A stretch of DNA of 64,000 nucleotides from Apium graveolens (GCF_009905375.1 NC_133652.1:24295339-24359338), one strand, 5' to 3'. Numbered from the stretch's first letter, positions 46,450 to 59,769 are shown. The notes: generated from the letters alone by a model not told the origin. Program-made: numbers and translations.

Positions 46450-48300
46450 TGATTGTTGAAAATTGACCATTGCATTACCCAAATTACAAGATAATGTAAA
46501 GTTTGAAGATAAATTATCTACTAATTTATTTGAGGATAGAATGGACCTAAGAAAAGATAATGTTGGATGGCCGAGATGATTGTGCCATGAGGCCAGAATG
46601 GAGATTCTAATAGAATAGATTTGTGTGAAATTTGAACTTGAATGATGCCTAGTAATATTTGTTCCCCCTACTTAGAACCACCCGTATTTGAGATCCTTGA
46701 CTTGAAATGTGCAAGGAAAAAATCAATAGACACTTGATTAGTAGAACTCAACTTAGCTAATGAAATTAAAACTCGAGTCAGAGAAGGTACATATAAAACA
46801 ATGCTCAATTTTAATAATTTTCAATGAAATGTAACCGAGATGTACTTCCGTGTGTAATTTTTTAAATCTAAACCATTTGGTATTTCAGCTGGCCAGCCGT
46901 GATCAGAAAAGCTTATATACGTTAAAGGATCATCGGTAATGTGATGAGAAGCACCACGGGTAACAACCCCTGTTGAGATGCCTGGGGAAATTAGTAACAT
47001 TATTGTTTACCGTGGGAGGTGGAGTAGATATGTTATTGTCTTTGAGAAATTTCACAAGTTTTCTAATATTGGCCTTAATAATATGATTTGGACGTTGACA
47101 TAAATGATAATATTTGTTGAAGATTATTTCCTTAACAATTTGAGAGAATTGCATTTTGCACCCTTATATATGGCCAAAAATCAATTTTGTATACCTATTT
47201 TCATAAATTGCAGTTTGCATCCCCTACTTTGAAATCCGCTTCAAGTTGCAACATTTTTGCCAAATTTTGTCAATTTTTTCCCCAAATTATTGTCTTCAAC
47301 AACATATATAATCTATTATTGAAGAAAGATATGAGATATATTGTCGGAGACATCAATTTGGGCTAAAAAAGAGTATATGTTGAAGCAAATTTTAAAGTAG
47401 GGGATGCAAACTTCAATCTATGAAAATAGCTATACAAAATTGAGTTTTGGCCAAATATAAGGGGTGCAAAATGCAATTCTCTCTAGCTATTTTGATAACA
47501 ATTTGCATGACTATTATTCTGTTGATATATAAGAGTTGGCGATGCTTCAGTTAGTATACTGAGAATGATTTATACCTCTATGACTGGATTGGCCTTTTAG
47601 GTGAAGTTGGTAGTGACTTTTGTTCAGGAGATTTAGTTCTCAACCCTCTTTCACATTCAATTAGTTTCTCGTGAAACTCTCTGAAAGTCATCTGATCAGA
47701 TTCTCATATTTTGATGACAGTACGTATATCTTTGTAGTCATCTTCAAGACCTATGAGGACATGGAGTACAAATCATAGTTTGGATTAGGATGTCCAGCAA
47801 GTGCAAGTTGAACCTTATATCTTGAAGATTAGTTTCAATTGACCTGGAGTTACATAGGTCATTATGTATGTAACTTACAAATTATTATTGATCGTGATTT
47901 GTTTGTAATAGTATTACAAGACAGCCTCACATCTCCCTTGATGTCTCAGAGGTAGCAATCAGCATGTGAATTGCTTCGTGGTAGCTTCCGAGCTGCTCAA
48001 AACAATCTTGTCTTGGCAATTCGAAATTGAAAAGGGTGGACTAAATTTTCCATCTACTTGGTGTTTGTTAGTGGCAATGATTTTTCCATCAAGATAGCCT
48101 AGAATATCCGGTAATTATGTTAATTTTTCTCCAAGCCTAACTAAATATTTATTAAGTGTTGATCAATTGGCAAAAAAAGGATAAATTGTTAAATTTGAAT
48201 GAGATCACTGTCTACTCATTGACAAAAAGACAAAATTAGTTGATTACTAAAATCAAGATGACATCTAACAAGATTTATCCTTTAAAATTGCCTTAGGTTG
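46450..48300 (-). pseudogene. Decayed Ty1/copia gag-protease-pre-integrase relic, unit C
   Basis: Minus-strand pieces in the correct copia order. Gag-like FREFHEKLIECERGLR near 47690-47645; a decayed knuckle region with CQRPNHIIKANIRKL and KFLKDNNIST near 47105-47030; protease-like GASHHITDDP near 46960-46925; and pre-integrase WHNHLGHPTLSFLRS near 46595-46550. Stops and shifts are frequent. A MITE (47142-47495) interrupts it. With the linker relic at 44419 and the RT relic at 37939 it may be one old element. Confidence 0.7.
47142..47495. mobile_element. Long-inverted-repeat MITE inside the copia relic
   Basis: Left arm from 47142 (GAGAGAATTGCATTTTGCAC) and right arm ending 47483 are inverse over about 65 bp, with weaker match to about 105 bp. 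A 9-bp direct repeat TAACAATTT lies directly left (47133-47141) and at 47496-47504 on the right, 12 bp beyond the arm. This suggests a Mutator-like 9-bp target duplication with uneven ends. No coding capacity. Confidence 0.65.
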
Positions 48301-48714
48301 AAAATTATTCTCTAAAGCTGATAGTGATGAGTCCCTAATAATATGGCTACTCAGCTTCGACCATCTTCATTTTAATGGCTTAAAATTATTAAAATAAAAA
48401 GAAACGTTTCTTTGCATGCCCATAATTGTTTTCTTTGGAAAACAATATCGTTTGCCATTTTCTAAGTCACTATGTAGAGTTAAAGCCCCACTTGAACTTG
48501 TACATACAACGTTTCTCTACCTGCACCTTGAACTTGTACATACAACGTTTCTCTACCTGCACTAGTTACTTCTCTTTCTGAATAAAAAAGATATTTTCTA
48601 GTATTTACACCCGCATCACTTGGATATATTTTCTGGAGTACATATCTGAAGCATTTTATTTTTACCTTGTTTAAAACTCTAGAAGAAAAAAATATGTGAC
48701 TATTCTATAAAAAT
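48301..48714. other. Unassigned spacer, unit C
   Basis: AT-rich, no frame. It contains a 36-bp tandem repeat pair at 48491-48562. Confidence 0.4.
48491..48562. repeat. 36-bp tandem repeat, two copies
   Basis: CTTGAACTTGTACATACAAC and the following 16 bp occur twice, at 48491 and 48527, nearly identical. Confidence 0.85.
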
Positions 48715-49079
48715 TTTAAGATCTGATCATGGAAGTGAATTCACCAGTAATGAATTCCAAAATTCTGCAAAGAACATGGAATGAAAAGGGAGTTGACCGT
48801 ACATCCTACGCTATAACAAAAAGGTGCCGCCGGATGGAAAAATAGGACCATTGTTTAGATGGCCAGAAGATACTCCAAGGTAACAAAAATTGCTTAAAAA
48901 TTTATGGGCACCAGCTGTTAATAGAATAATTTACATTTTGAATAGATATTCTACAAAAATCGTGAGAAATAGAATACCTTATGAAGCATAATTTAAAGAA
49001 AAATACAAGATTGATCATTTTAAAATATTTGACAACATCGTGTATGCTCATGTTCCTAAAGAAAACCGAGACAAAATAG
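48715..49079 (+). pseudogene. Copia integrase relic, plus strand
   Basis: Plus-strand translation gives LRSDHGSEFTSNEF (second catalytic Asp region), then after stops APAVNRIIYILNRYSTK and IPYEA, then IDHFKIFDNIVYAHVPKE, all in the order of a copia integrase C-terminal half. Several stops and a deletion at the QNG...E region. It is the target in which the large copia element at 49080 inserted. Its strand is opposite to the neighbouring relic, so it comes from a different element. Confidence 0.7.
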
Positions 49080-50611
49080 TGTTAGTATAGGTGCCCTAGA
49101 GGCAATACATTATTCTTTAATCTTTATGTCAGTTGATCATTCAATAAATGTATTTATTATGACCTTAATTACTGTGATATTTTGTTAGCATAATAAATGT
49201 CCTTAGAATCATGATACAAATTGTATAGTTTAAGTACATGACTTGAACTTGAGATTATATAATATATCATATTCTTAAAGGTCCCTAGTCGAGTATTATT
49301 ATATAGGACAATAATAATACATAGATAGACTAGTATGTTGTTTGACAAGATAACCACATCTCATTGGTTATAAGTATGGGGATACTAAAGTCAATACATA
49401 GGTACATGTGAGAGTACATGGTACTGGACAGACCCACAGTGAGATTCTTCATGTTTAATAAAGTCATAAGAAAGACTCACAGTGATAATGGTGTAACGAT
49501 CCTTTGACTTGAAATCATTATATTTCTATACGAGGATTAATATACTTTAACTACATTAAAAGTTACTTTTGATCGGGTGATGATAAAAGTGGACATCGGG
49601 TATATCATGAGTCGTATGAGAAATATGAATGATAGATAAAGGATTTAACCCTCCTATAATTAGGAGAGATATTATTGGCCTCTTGATTGAGTGAGATTAT
49701 AAAAGCATGGCCATGCTCAAATAATGATTTGTCTCGATAATCTACTCATGGATCTAGTAAACCCGGATTAAATGTTGAAAAGGATGACTAAATACATGCC
49801 TCGAGTTTAATCTATAATATGTATGGTTAAAGGGATTATATTACACGAAAAACATTAATCACGAAAGGTTTTATCTAATCACGATTTAATTATTGTTTAA
49901 TTGGGTAACAATGATGTATTACTAGATACCGATCATTGTTTATAATTTTATTAGAGAATAAAATTATTGCCAATTAAATAATAGCCTATAGGGTCGCACA
50001 AATAGAGCACTTAATGGAATAGTTATTTTAAATTATGGATTTAAATTAATTGATGATTATTTGAATTTTATTATAATTAAGTAAGACTTAATTGAGATAA
50101 TATAAATTCGAATTAAAAGGAATGTTTTTGCCCATAATAATTAAGTATGACTTAGTTATTAATTAAATAATAGAAATTTATTTTTATTATTTAAACCAAT
50201 ACCTACTAGGGTTGGGCTTTGCTATTATGGGCCTTTTTAATCAGTCATTATAAATAGATAATGAGAGGTTAAAGAGGCTTGTACGTTTTTTAAGAAAACC
50301 CTAGCAGTAAGGAGAGGCAGAGGCAATTCAGATCATCAAGAAGGAGGCTAGTACATCCATTCCGTAGTCAAGTTCGTGAGACGTTCTTGAAGGTGCTCGT
50401 GTGGATACCATAGAGGTGTTTCTCCGAGAGGTAGACACAAAGCGTGATAGCTAGGATCTCCGTTGAGTTCGTGAAAGTTAATCTCTTGAAAGGTATGATT
50501 CGTTATCTCCATAATCTGCCCATAATTATACATGGATCCTGTTTTTGGGTTTCGAAATTTTTTGTTTTATTTACGTTTATCCGCTGCGTTTTATGCCTTC
50601 GGAACCCAACA
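49080..50611 (+). repeat. 5' LTR of the large copia element
   Basis: 1532 bp, complete, long for a copia LTR. The region after about 50230 (TATAAATAGATAATGAGAGG) is a possible TATA and transcription start area; this part is missing in the other LTR. Confidence 0.9.
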
Positions 50612-50612
50612 A

Positions 50613-50624
50613 TGGCATCAGAGC
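50613..50624 (+). other. Primer-binding site of the large copia element
   Basis: TGGCATCAGAGC, one mismatch to the usual TGGTATCAGAGC for initiator tRNA-Met, one base after the LTR. Confidence 0.8.
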
Positions 50625-52387
50625 TACGTGTATAAGGGGCTGATTTGGTTACGTGTTTACTGTATTTTTACAAGTATGCATGTGTGATGAGTCTGCCATG
50701 ATAACAGTTATGTTATATGAGTCTGCCATAATAACAGTTATGTTATATGAATGATATGATGAATCTGTTAATGATCTATATGATGATACTAGTATGTTTA
50801 AGATCTGCCATAACTCATATGTATGCGATCTCTTAAAATATGTATACTGATACACGTTTTTGGTAACTGGGATATGGATCGTGTGTATACTGATATATGC
50901 TTCTGGAATAGTATTCGGATACATGTTTTTCTAGGTCGATCTGCGTGCTTAGGGTTTCGTTTTTAATTTGTGCTTATGACATATGCTTTACTTATTTATT
51001 ATTCTTGATTGGATCATGATAAGTGATAAATAGTATGTCATCTTTATATGATCTATCATGTTTTTTAATGGTTACTTGAGCATGGTACATAGTTATGGCC
51101 TTAAGACCTTAGTTGTAATTGTTTATTCTTTTGGTTTGTAATAAATACGACTTGCATGTCATTTTTTATTTGTAGTTGTTTTATCTCGAATGTAACTCGA
51201 GTTCTTTTGTAAGTTCATTAGTATAATTCTTAATGTAACATCCAAGAAGGACAAGGGAAAGAGGAGGCATCCTATGGAGGCCAAGGAGACAATGGAAGCA
51301 ATAGAGAATACATATGTAATAGTTATTTTTACACCATAGATTGACCTTGATCTTTTCATTAGCCTGAAAAGATCACATAGGATTGGGCAATAACTATTGC
51401 ACGTTTACTTTACGTACTTTTCATATGATGTATAAATAGTATGTGTAGAGTAGAAAATACATGTTTTAATTAGATTAATGATGCATGTATGTATTAGATA
51501 CATCACCCATGCCATGCCTTTAAACAAGATAAAATCTGTAACGACTCAAGATTTAAAATTAACAAACGATCATGAGATTCTCGTGTTTATGAAACACGGA
51601 ATAAAATACGAATTTTCTTTATTTCTGACATGGGGCGATTTTGTCAACAACGGGTTCATAGAACTTGTAAGGCTGTGGGTTTTAAGCGAGACCGATGTGA
51701 CTCCTCCACTACCTGGAAATCAAACCATTGACGAGTATTGATTTGAAGTATTTTATTCAAGGAAAAATTGGGAATCTCTTTATGATGGGATCATGATCGT
51801 TCTAAATTAAAAATCCCTAAGTAAAAATGTTAAGTTTTAATCAGATGCTTTCCAATGAATGAACACTCATTAAATCCTAGATCGATAAGGGGAAGGGCTG
51901 TCAGTGGCAGGGGACTCCTATCTATTATGGTGAAATGCGACGAATATAAACGGTTATATTCGGACGTTGTATCATTGGGTCTAACTTAACTGAGTCATCA
52001 TAATAAGGTGAATATAAACGGTTATATTCAACTATTATGAACTTAGAAGCATAGAGTTTGGTTAAAAATCTATTAGATAGATAAGATCAATTGTTGTTCA
52101 CCAAATTATCCAAGAATTATATATGATATAATTGACAACTATTGTCTACCTAAATAATCATGTTTTAAGGATACCAGTGGTTGACTTAGAACATGACGAA
52201 ATATGGATCTTGGCTCACTAGAAAGATTTATGGGATATACTTTCCGAATTAATAGTTAGGGCTATTAATTTGATAAAAAAAATAGTGGGAGATATATTAC
52301 GAATATATCATAATCATATGAACATAAAATTTTAACTCAGACAATCTAATGTTTATTTTGCGCTTTTATTATGGTAGATACTGAGTA
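50625..52387 (+). other. Long untranslated leader of the large copia element
   Basis: 1.76 kb between primer-binding site and gag. It holds a direct repeat of GAGTCTGCCAT(A/G)ATAACAG (about 50689 and 50719) and two copies of a 20-bp near-palindrome GAATATAAACGGTTATATTC (51942-51961 and 52010-52029). An isolated 87-codon frame at 51478-51741 has no recognisable similarity. Packaging or translation signals may be here, but none can be proved. Confidence 0.5.
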
Positions 52388-55300
52388 ATGGAAAACAACA
52401 CAAACACACTATTCGTACGTTCAGTCCTTGAGAAGGACAAGCTGACAGGAGGAAACAACTTCCTAGACTGGCAGAGGAATTTGAGGATTGTCCTCAGGCA
52501 GGAGCGCAAGCTCCATGTCATTGATATTCCTCCTTCAGGCCCCCTTCCTGAGGGTGCTACTGCTGATGAACGAGCAGCATGCACAATGGATGAGAATGAT
52601 ACAAATGATGTTGCATGTCTTATGTTGGCAACTATGAGTGCTGAGCTTCAAAGACAGCATGTGCATATGGATGCATATACTATCAATGAGCACTTGCAAA
52701 GCATGTTTGCAAGCTAAACTCGTCAAGAAAGGTTCAACACGAGTAAGTCACTTTTTAATTGCAAACAAGGGGCGAGTGAACCAGTTGGCCCACATGTTCT
52801 GAAGATAATTGGTTACATTGAGTACCTTGAAACTTTGGATTTCCCGATTGGTCCGGAAACTGGTATTGACCTAATCATGAATTCTTTGAACAACAAATTC
52901 ACTCAGTTTGTTGTGAACTACAATATGAATGAATTTGACAAAACACCTACTGAATTGTTGCATATGTTGAGAACATATGAGACCAACATGAAGACAGCTG
53001 AACCTGCTCCCATACTGATGGTGGGAAATAAAGGTAAGGCCAAAGGGAAGGGAAAATGGAAGGGTAAGAAGAAGATTGGATCTGATTCTACACCCAAGCC
53101 AAAGTCAGGTCCCAAACAGGCTTTAAAGCCTAAAGGTGGTGTGGCCAAGGGTGAATGTCACTACTGTAAGAAAGATGGTCACTGGAAGAGAAACTGTCCA
53201 ATTTACTTGGAGGATCTGAAGAAAAAGAAAGCAGTTCAGATTTCTGGATCAGGTATGTATGTTAGAGAAGTCAATTTGTCTATTTCTACATCTTGGGTAT
53301 TTGATACTGGATGTGCTTCTCACATTTGTATAAATGTGCAGGGCCTGCAGAGAAGTAGAACTTTGGCTAAGGGAGAAGTGGACCTAAGAGTAGGCAATGG
53401 AGCAAAAGTTGCTGCTTTAGCTGTAGGGACTTATTATTTATCTATGCCCTCTGGGCTTGTTTTAGAACTAGAAGACTGTTTTTACGTGCCTACAATTCGC
53501 AGAAACATTATTTCTGTTTCTTGTTTGGACAAGAAAGGTTTTTCGTTTACAATAAAGAACAACAGTTGCTCTTTTGCTTTGAATGATTTAACCTATGGTG
53601 TTGCGCATTTATTTAATGGTTTATATGTTCTTGATTTAGATAACCCTGTCTGTAATATAGAAAACAAACGACTTAAAATGAATGACTCAAATCAAACATA
53701 CCTCTGGCATTGTCGTCTAGGCCACATAAATGAGAAACGCATATCCAAATTACATAAGGATGGATACTTGGATAAGTTTGATTTTGAATCATACCAAGAA
53801 TGCGAATCTTGTTTGCTTGGTAAGATGACTAAATCCCCTTTCACTGGTAAGGGTCAAAGGGCCACTAAACGTCTGGAGCTAATACATAGTGATGTATGTG
53901 GCCCAATGTGTGTAATGGCTAGAGGAAGCTACTACTACTTCATAACATTTACTGATGATTTCAGTAGATATGGATATGTATATCTTATGAAGAACAAATC
54001 CGATTCTTTTGAAAAATTTAAAGAATACAAGGTTGAAGTAGAGAAGCAAATTGGCGGAGATGCAAGTATTAAGATCTTACGATCCGATCGTGGGGGTGAA
54101 TACTTAAGCACCGAATTTAGAGAGTATTTGAAAGAGTGTGGTATTGTATCACAACTCACTCCGCCAGGAACACCTCAATGGAATGGAGTTTCAGAGAGGA
54201 GAAATCGCACCTTGTTGGACATGGTGCGATCGATGATGAGTCATGCAGATCTTCCAATTAGTTTATGGGGTTACGCTCTAGAAACAGCGGCTTTGACACT
54301 TAACCGTGTTCCTACTAAGAAGGTTCAAAAGACTCCATATGAGATATGGAAAGAGAAACGGTCAGGCATGAACTTTATGAAAGTTTGGGGATGTAAGGCG
54401 TTTGTGAAACGTCAAGAATCTGACAAGCTTGGACCTAAATCCGAAGAGTGCATTTTTGTAGGATACCCTAATGAAACAAAGGCGTATTATTTTTATAGTC
54501 CTTATGAGTAGAAAGTGTTTATTGCTCGAGATGTTGTCTTCATGGAAAGAGATTTTGTTTCCAAAAGAAACAGTGGGAGAACTATAGATCTCGATGAAGA
54601 TCGAGAACCGCAAAATAGCATTGAACCTGAAGTGGAACAAGAGCAGAATAATGATAATGCTCAACAAACACAGGTTGTTCGTAGATCTGGTAGATTTCGC
54701 CATGAGCCAGAGAGATATGGATTTCTCATGACTCAGTGTGGTGATTTGATGCTCATAGATGAAGATGAGCCTCTCACATACCAAGATGCTATGAACAGTC
54801 CAGACTCTAAGAGATGGCTTGAAGCCATGAAATCCGAGATAGATTCCATGTACGAAAACCAAGTATGGACTTTGGTTGATCCACCTGAAGGGGTAAAACC
54901 CATAAGGTGCAAATGGGTTTTTAAGAAGAAAAAGGGCATGGATGGAAATGTTCAGACCTATAAAGCTAGGCTGGTTGCAAAAGGTTTCAAACAAATTCAT
55001 GGTATTGACTATGATGAAACTTTCTCATCAGTGGCTATGGTCAAGTCTATAAGGATTTTACTTGCCATTGCAGCATTCCATGATTATGAAATCTGGCAAA
55101 TGGATATCAAAACAGCCTTCCTTAATGGAAGCCTTGAAGAGGATGTGTACATGACACAACCTGAGGGTTTTGTCGATCCAAGGAATGCTGGTAAGGTATG
55201 TAAATTGCGTCGATCCATTTATGGATTGAAGCAATCCTCTAGGAGATGGAATATCCATTTTGATGAAATAGTCACAGAGTATGGCTTTGTTCAAAATGAA

Positions 55301-56347
55301 GATGAACCGTGTGTTTACAAGAAGGTTAGTGGGAGCTATGTGGCATTCATAGTACTATATGTTGATGATATACTATTAATGGGGAATGACATACCTTCTC
55401 TAAAGGCTGTTAAGACTTGGTTAGGGAGCAATTTCTCCATTAAAGACTTAGGAGAGGCATCCTACATTCTAGGAATGAGGATCTATAGAGAAAGATCTAG
55501 AAGGATGATCGGTCTAAGTCAGAGCACATACATTGATAAGGTTTTGCATCATTTTGGAATGCAAAATGCAAAAAGGGGATATGTCCCCGTGTCTCAAGGG
55601 ATAACGATCTCTAAGGACCAGTGTCCGAAATCATTGGATGAGAAGGACCACATGAATAAAGTTCCATATGCTTCAGCAGTTGGATCTATCATGTATGCAA
55701 TGGTATGTACTCGCCTAGATGTCTCGTATGCTTTGAGCATGACGAGCAGATATCAGTCTAATCCGGGTGAAGGTCACTGGACGGCAGTTAAGAATATTCT
55801 TAAGTACCTGAAAAGAACTAAAGATTCATTCTTGGTGTATGGAGGAGAAGAGAAACTCGTTGTAAAAGGTTACACCGATGCAAGTTTCCAAACAGACAGA
55901 GATGATACTGTATCACAGTCTGGTTTTGTGTTTTGTCTAAATGGAGGTGCTATAAGCTGGAAGAGTTCAAAGCAAGAAACAGTAGCTGATTCTACAATGG
56001 AGGCTGAGTACATTGCAGCTTGTGAAGCAGCTAAGGAGGCCGTTTGGATTCGAAAGTTCATTTCTGATTTGGGAGTGGTTCCATCGATCGCAGATCCCAT
56101 TGATCTATACTGCGATAATAATGGAGCCATTGCACAGGCTAAAGTACCTATATCACACTCGCGGGCTAAACATATACTCAGGAGATTTCACCTTATTCGA
56201 GAGATTAATGAACGGGGTGATATACACATATGTAAAGTGCACACAAATGATAACATTGCAGACCCACTGACCAAAGGCTTGTCACAGCAGAAGCACGATG
56301 GTCACACTAGTTCCATGGGTATTAGATATATGGGTGATTGGCTCTAG
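52388..56347 (+). pseudogene. Gag-pol of the large copia element (two nonsense codons)
   Basis: 1320 codons in a single frame with no frameshift. Stops at codon 110 (TAA, 52715-52717) and codon 708 (TAG, 54509-54511) divide it into three open stretches. Order: gag (start MENNTNTLFVRSV), zinc knuckle CHYCKKDGHWKRNC, protease FDTGCASH, pre-integrase LWHCRLGH, integrase with HSDVCGP, LRSDRGGEY and NGVSERRN (D-D-E all present), RT with MDIKTAFLNG and YVDDILL, RNase H with GYTDAS, MEAEY and CDNNGA. Apart from the two stops it looks functional, so the stops are recent. Stop readthrough cannot be judged from sequence. Confidence 0.9.
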
Positions 56348-56361
56348 TGCAAGTGGGAGAT

Positions 56362-57546
56362 TGTTAGTGTAGGTGCCCTAGAGGCAATACATTATTCTTT
56401 TATCTTTATGTCAGTTGATCATTCAATAAATGTATTTATTATGACCTTAATTACTGCGATATTTTGTTAGCATAATAAATATCCTTAGAATCATGATACA
56501 AATTGTATAGTTTAAGTACATGACTTGAACTTGAGATTATATAATATATCATATTCTTAAAGGTCCCTAGTCGAGTATTATTATATAGGACAATAATAAT
56601 ACATAGATAGACTAGTATGTTGTTTGACAAGATAACCACATCTCATTGGTTATAAGTATGGGGATACTAAAGTCAATACATAGGTACATGTGAGAGTACA
56701 TGGTACTGGACAGACCCACAGTGAGATTCTTCATGTTTAATAAAGTCATAAGAAAGACTCACAGTGATAATGGTGTAACGATCCTTTGACTTGAAATCAT
56801 TATATTTCTATACGAGGATTAATATACTTTGACTACATTAAAAGTTACTTTTGATCGGGTGATGATAAAAGTGGACATCGGGTATATCATGAGTCGTATG
56901 AGAAATATGAATGATAGATAAAGGATTTAACCCTCCTATAATTAGGAGAGATATTATTGGCCTCTTGATTAAGTGAGATTATAAAAGCATGGCCATGCTC
57001 AAATAATGATTTGTCTCGATAATCTACTCATGGATCAAGTAAACCCGGATTAAATGTTGAAGAGAATTACTAAATACATGCCTCGAGTTTAATCCATAAT
57101 ATGTATGGTTAAAGGGATTATATTACATGAAAAACATTAATCACGAAAGGTTTTATCTAATCACGATTTAATTATTGTTTAATTGGGTAACAATGATGTA
57201 TTACTAGATACCGCTCATTATTTATAATTTTATTAGAGAATAAAATTATTGCCAATTAAATAATAGCCTATAGGGTCGCACAAATAGAGCACTTAATGGA
57301 ATAGTTAATTTAAATTATGGATTTAAATTAATTGATGATTATTTGAATTTTATTATAATTAAGTAAGACTTAATTGAGATAATATAAATTCGAATTAAAA
57401 GGAATGTTTTTGCCCATAATAATTAAGTATGACTTAGTTATTAATTAAATAATAGAAATTCGTTTTTATTATTTAATCCAATACCTACTAGGGTTGGGTT
57501 TTGCTATTATGGGCCTTTTTAATCAGTCATTATAAATAGATAATGA
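56362..57546 (+). repeat. Truncated 3' LTR of the large copia element
   Basis: Matches 49080-50264 and breaks off at TAAATAGATAATGA. Confidence 0.9.
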
Positions 57547-57564
57547 CTGAAGTCATTATCTATT
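57535..57564. repeat. Palindromic junction at the end of the truncated LTR
   Basis: AATAGATAATGACT, two bases GA, then its perfect inverse AGTCATTATCTATT. The left arm is LTR sequence (equivalent to 50253-50264 plus CT); the right arm leads straight into unit sequence GCATAACTGAAGTCAG (compare 17493). Confidence 0.9.
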
Positions 57565-59769
57565 GCATAACTGAAGTCAGAATGACTTGCAATCATAATA
57601 TACAATAATATAAAATTTACCCTACTATTAATATAAAAGTTGATTTTAATGAAAAATGTTAGTTTCTGAAATTCAACATATGTATGTATGAAAAAATATT
57701 AATTTTTTATTTACACTAATGTTAACAAAATAAGATTAAGTTATATGTGTGTGTCAGCATGTAAATTATCATATGTTACATTTATTAGTAAATTACGATG
57801 GTTTCAATTATTACATGCTAAATATCTAATTTATGTACATGTATATTCATTATTAACATCTAGTGAGGCAATTGATTACTTAAATAACATGCATTTATAT
57901 TTATTCAAAAATTAAAATTATGTAATAAATAAATTGTAATAATTTATATATGGTATTCACATTATCATTTACAAACCATCCATATCTATTGTTTTAATAT
58001 AAAAATAAATTATATATTATAAAGACTTAATATTGATATTCATGATATTTTGAAGAATTCGAAGAAATAAAATGTAATTTATTGTTATTTAAACCATTTT
58101 TAAATTTGTTTCATTACGACTATAATATTTCTTCATATAATAATTTGATAACATTGTATACTATTCTCCTAAAATTAAATATTTTTCAATTCGATAAAGT
58201 TTCATAAATATCATTTAAAATGGTTAATTCATTCAAATTATTGAACAATATATATATATTTTCTTTAAATAATAAAAAATACATTGAATCAAATACTACA
58301 ATATAGTATAGATATAACTTTTATTTGAATAATTCAAAATATAAAATTAATTCAAAATATTTGCACTATCTTACCTTCATCAATGAATATTGAGTATCTA
58401 AAATAGTTATTTTCTAAGAAGCTAGTTTTTTTAAGTGAAAAATAAAAAATAAATCGATTTAATATATCATCGTAGTTTTAACAAATCTCGTGAGATCTCA
58501 TGTCAAATTTTGAATATTTTTAAAATCCAAAAAACAATGATGCACTTCCGCGAAGTTAGTAATTTTAATACAAGTAATTAATTGACTTGATCCTATAAAT
58601 ATCTTAAACACATTAATTTATATAAAATTAAGATATTAAAAAATTTCACATTATTGGTAAGATTTCTCGCCGAACTTGTAATTTAAATTTACTAAAAGTA
58701 GAATGTGACGATATTTTTCAGCCGGGTCATGTAGTCAAATTTCGAGTATATTTTGAATATTGGGCCAAGTTCTAATTTAAAATTCGAAATAAACTAAAAT
58801 GCATTGAATTATTATAATTCAAACTTATCTAAATATGTAATACCAATATAGATTATTTATATATAAGCGAATATATTTTCAATATTTTCTTTAAAAATTA
58901 TATATGTATATTTTAATTACTTTTTATAATAAAAATTATGTTAAAATTATATGAGATATATATTTAAACTAAAAAATGATTATTAAATAAGATAATAATA
59001 CATTTATGTATTATGTCTAACTTTATATCTGAAATTCAATTATTTAAAATTAACTGTACAAATATTCAAGTAACTATCTTTTTTTTGTGGAATGCAAGTA
59101 GCTATCTTTAAAGTTATTTAAAATATTCATTTAGCACAGTAAAATATTCATTTAGCACACTTACATATTATGTGTATCATAAAAAGTACATTTGACAATA
59201 TGGTGTAGTGGTATAAGGTTATATAGGTGAATAAAATATTTTGAGTTCGATTCCCACAAACTAAAGAAAATAAAATACTAAATATTATAAAACTATGTAT
59301 TTGTAAAGGTTCGTACATGATGATTACAATACAATTAAATAGTTTTTTAATCAAATCGGCACTTTAGTACTATAAAATGTGTTTGAGTGGAAGTGTGTTC
59401 CCCTTAAATAAATATTATAGATATAATTATATAGGTGTAGAGGTTCAAACCGGATATAATCATTTAAATTAAATTATGTAATGAAAATCATAATTTGTTA
59501 CTTTGATACAACATGTGTTCCACCAAAAGTGTACTTACCTTATTATCAAATAATATAGATATAGTAATGTTGTTGTAAAAGTTTGAATCCATGAAATTAA
59601 TTAAACTCAATAAAAAGTGTATTTATCTTATTATTAGATAGTATAAATATGATAAAGTGGTTGTAAGAGTTCCATGAAATCAATTAAATTTCATATTTTT
59701 TTTGGATATTAAATTTCATACTTTTAAATTATAATCATTTTCCATCATTTCATTTAATGTAAAATATTA
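57565..59769. other. AT-rich spacer, unit C
   Basis: Copy of 17493-19696. No gene. It includes the tRNA-like fragment at 59193-59265. Confidence 0.5.
59193..59265 (+). repeat. tRNA-like (SINE head) fragment, unit C
   Basis: Box A-like TGGTGTAGTGGTA at 59201-59213 and box B GTTCGATTCC at 59245-59254, 44 bp apart as in tRNAs. No acceptor stem, so not a functional tRNA gene. Confidence 0.4.

Larger units (their letters stand above)
49080..57546 (+). mobile_element. Large Ty1/copia retrotransposon with truncated right LTR (plus strand)
   Basis: 5' LTR 49080-50611 (1532 bp, TGTTAG...CCCAACA), primer-binding site 50613-50624, a 1.76-kb leader, gag-pol 52388-56347, purine tract AAGTGGGAGATT near 56351-56361, and 3' LTR 56362-57546, which lacks its last 350 bp or so. 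The two LTRs differ at about 20 positions over 1.18 kb by eye (about 98% identity). The right target duplicate is lost with the LTR end. All catalytic motifs look intact, but two stops interrupt gag-pol. Confidence 0.9.
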
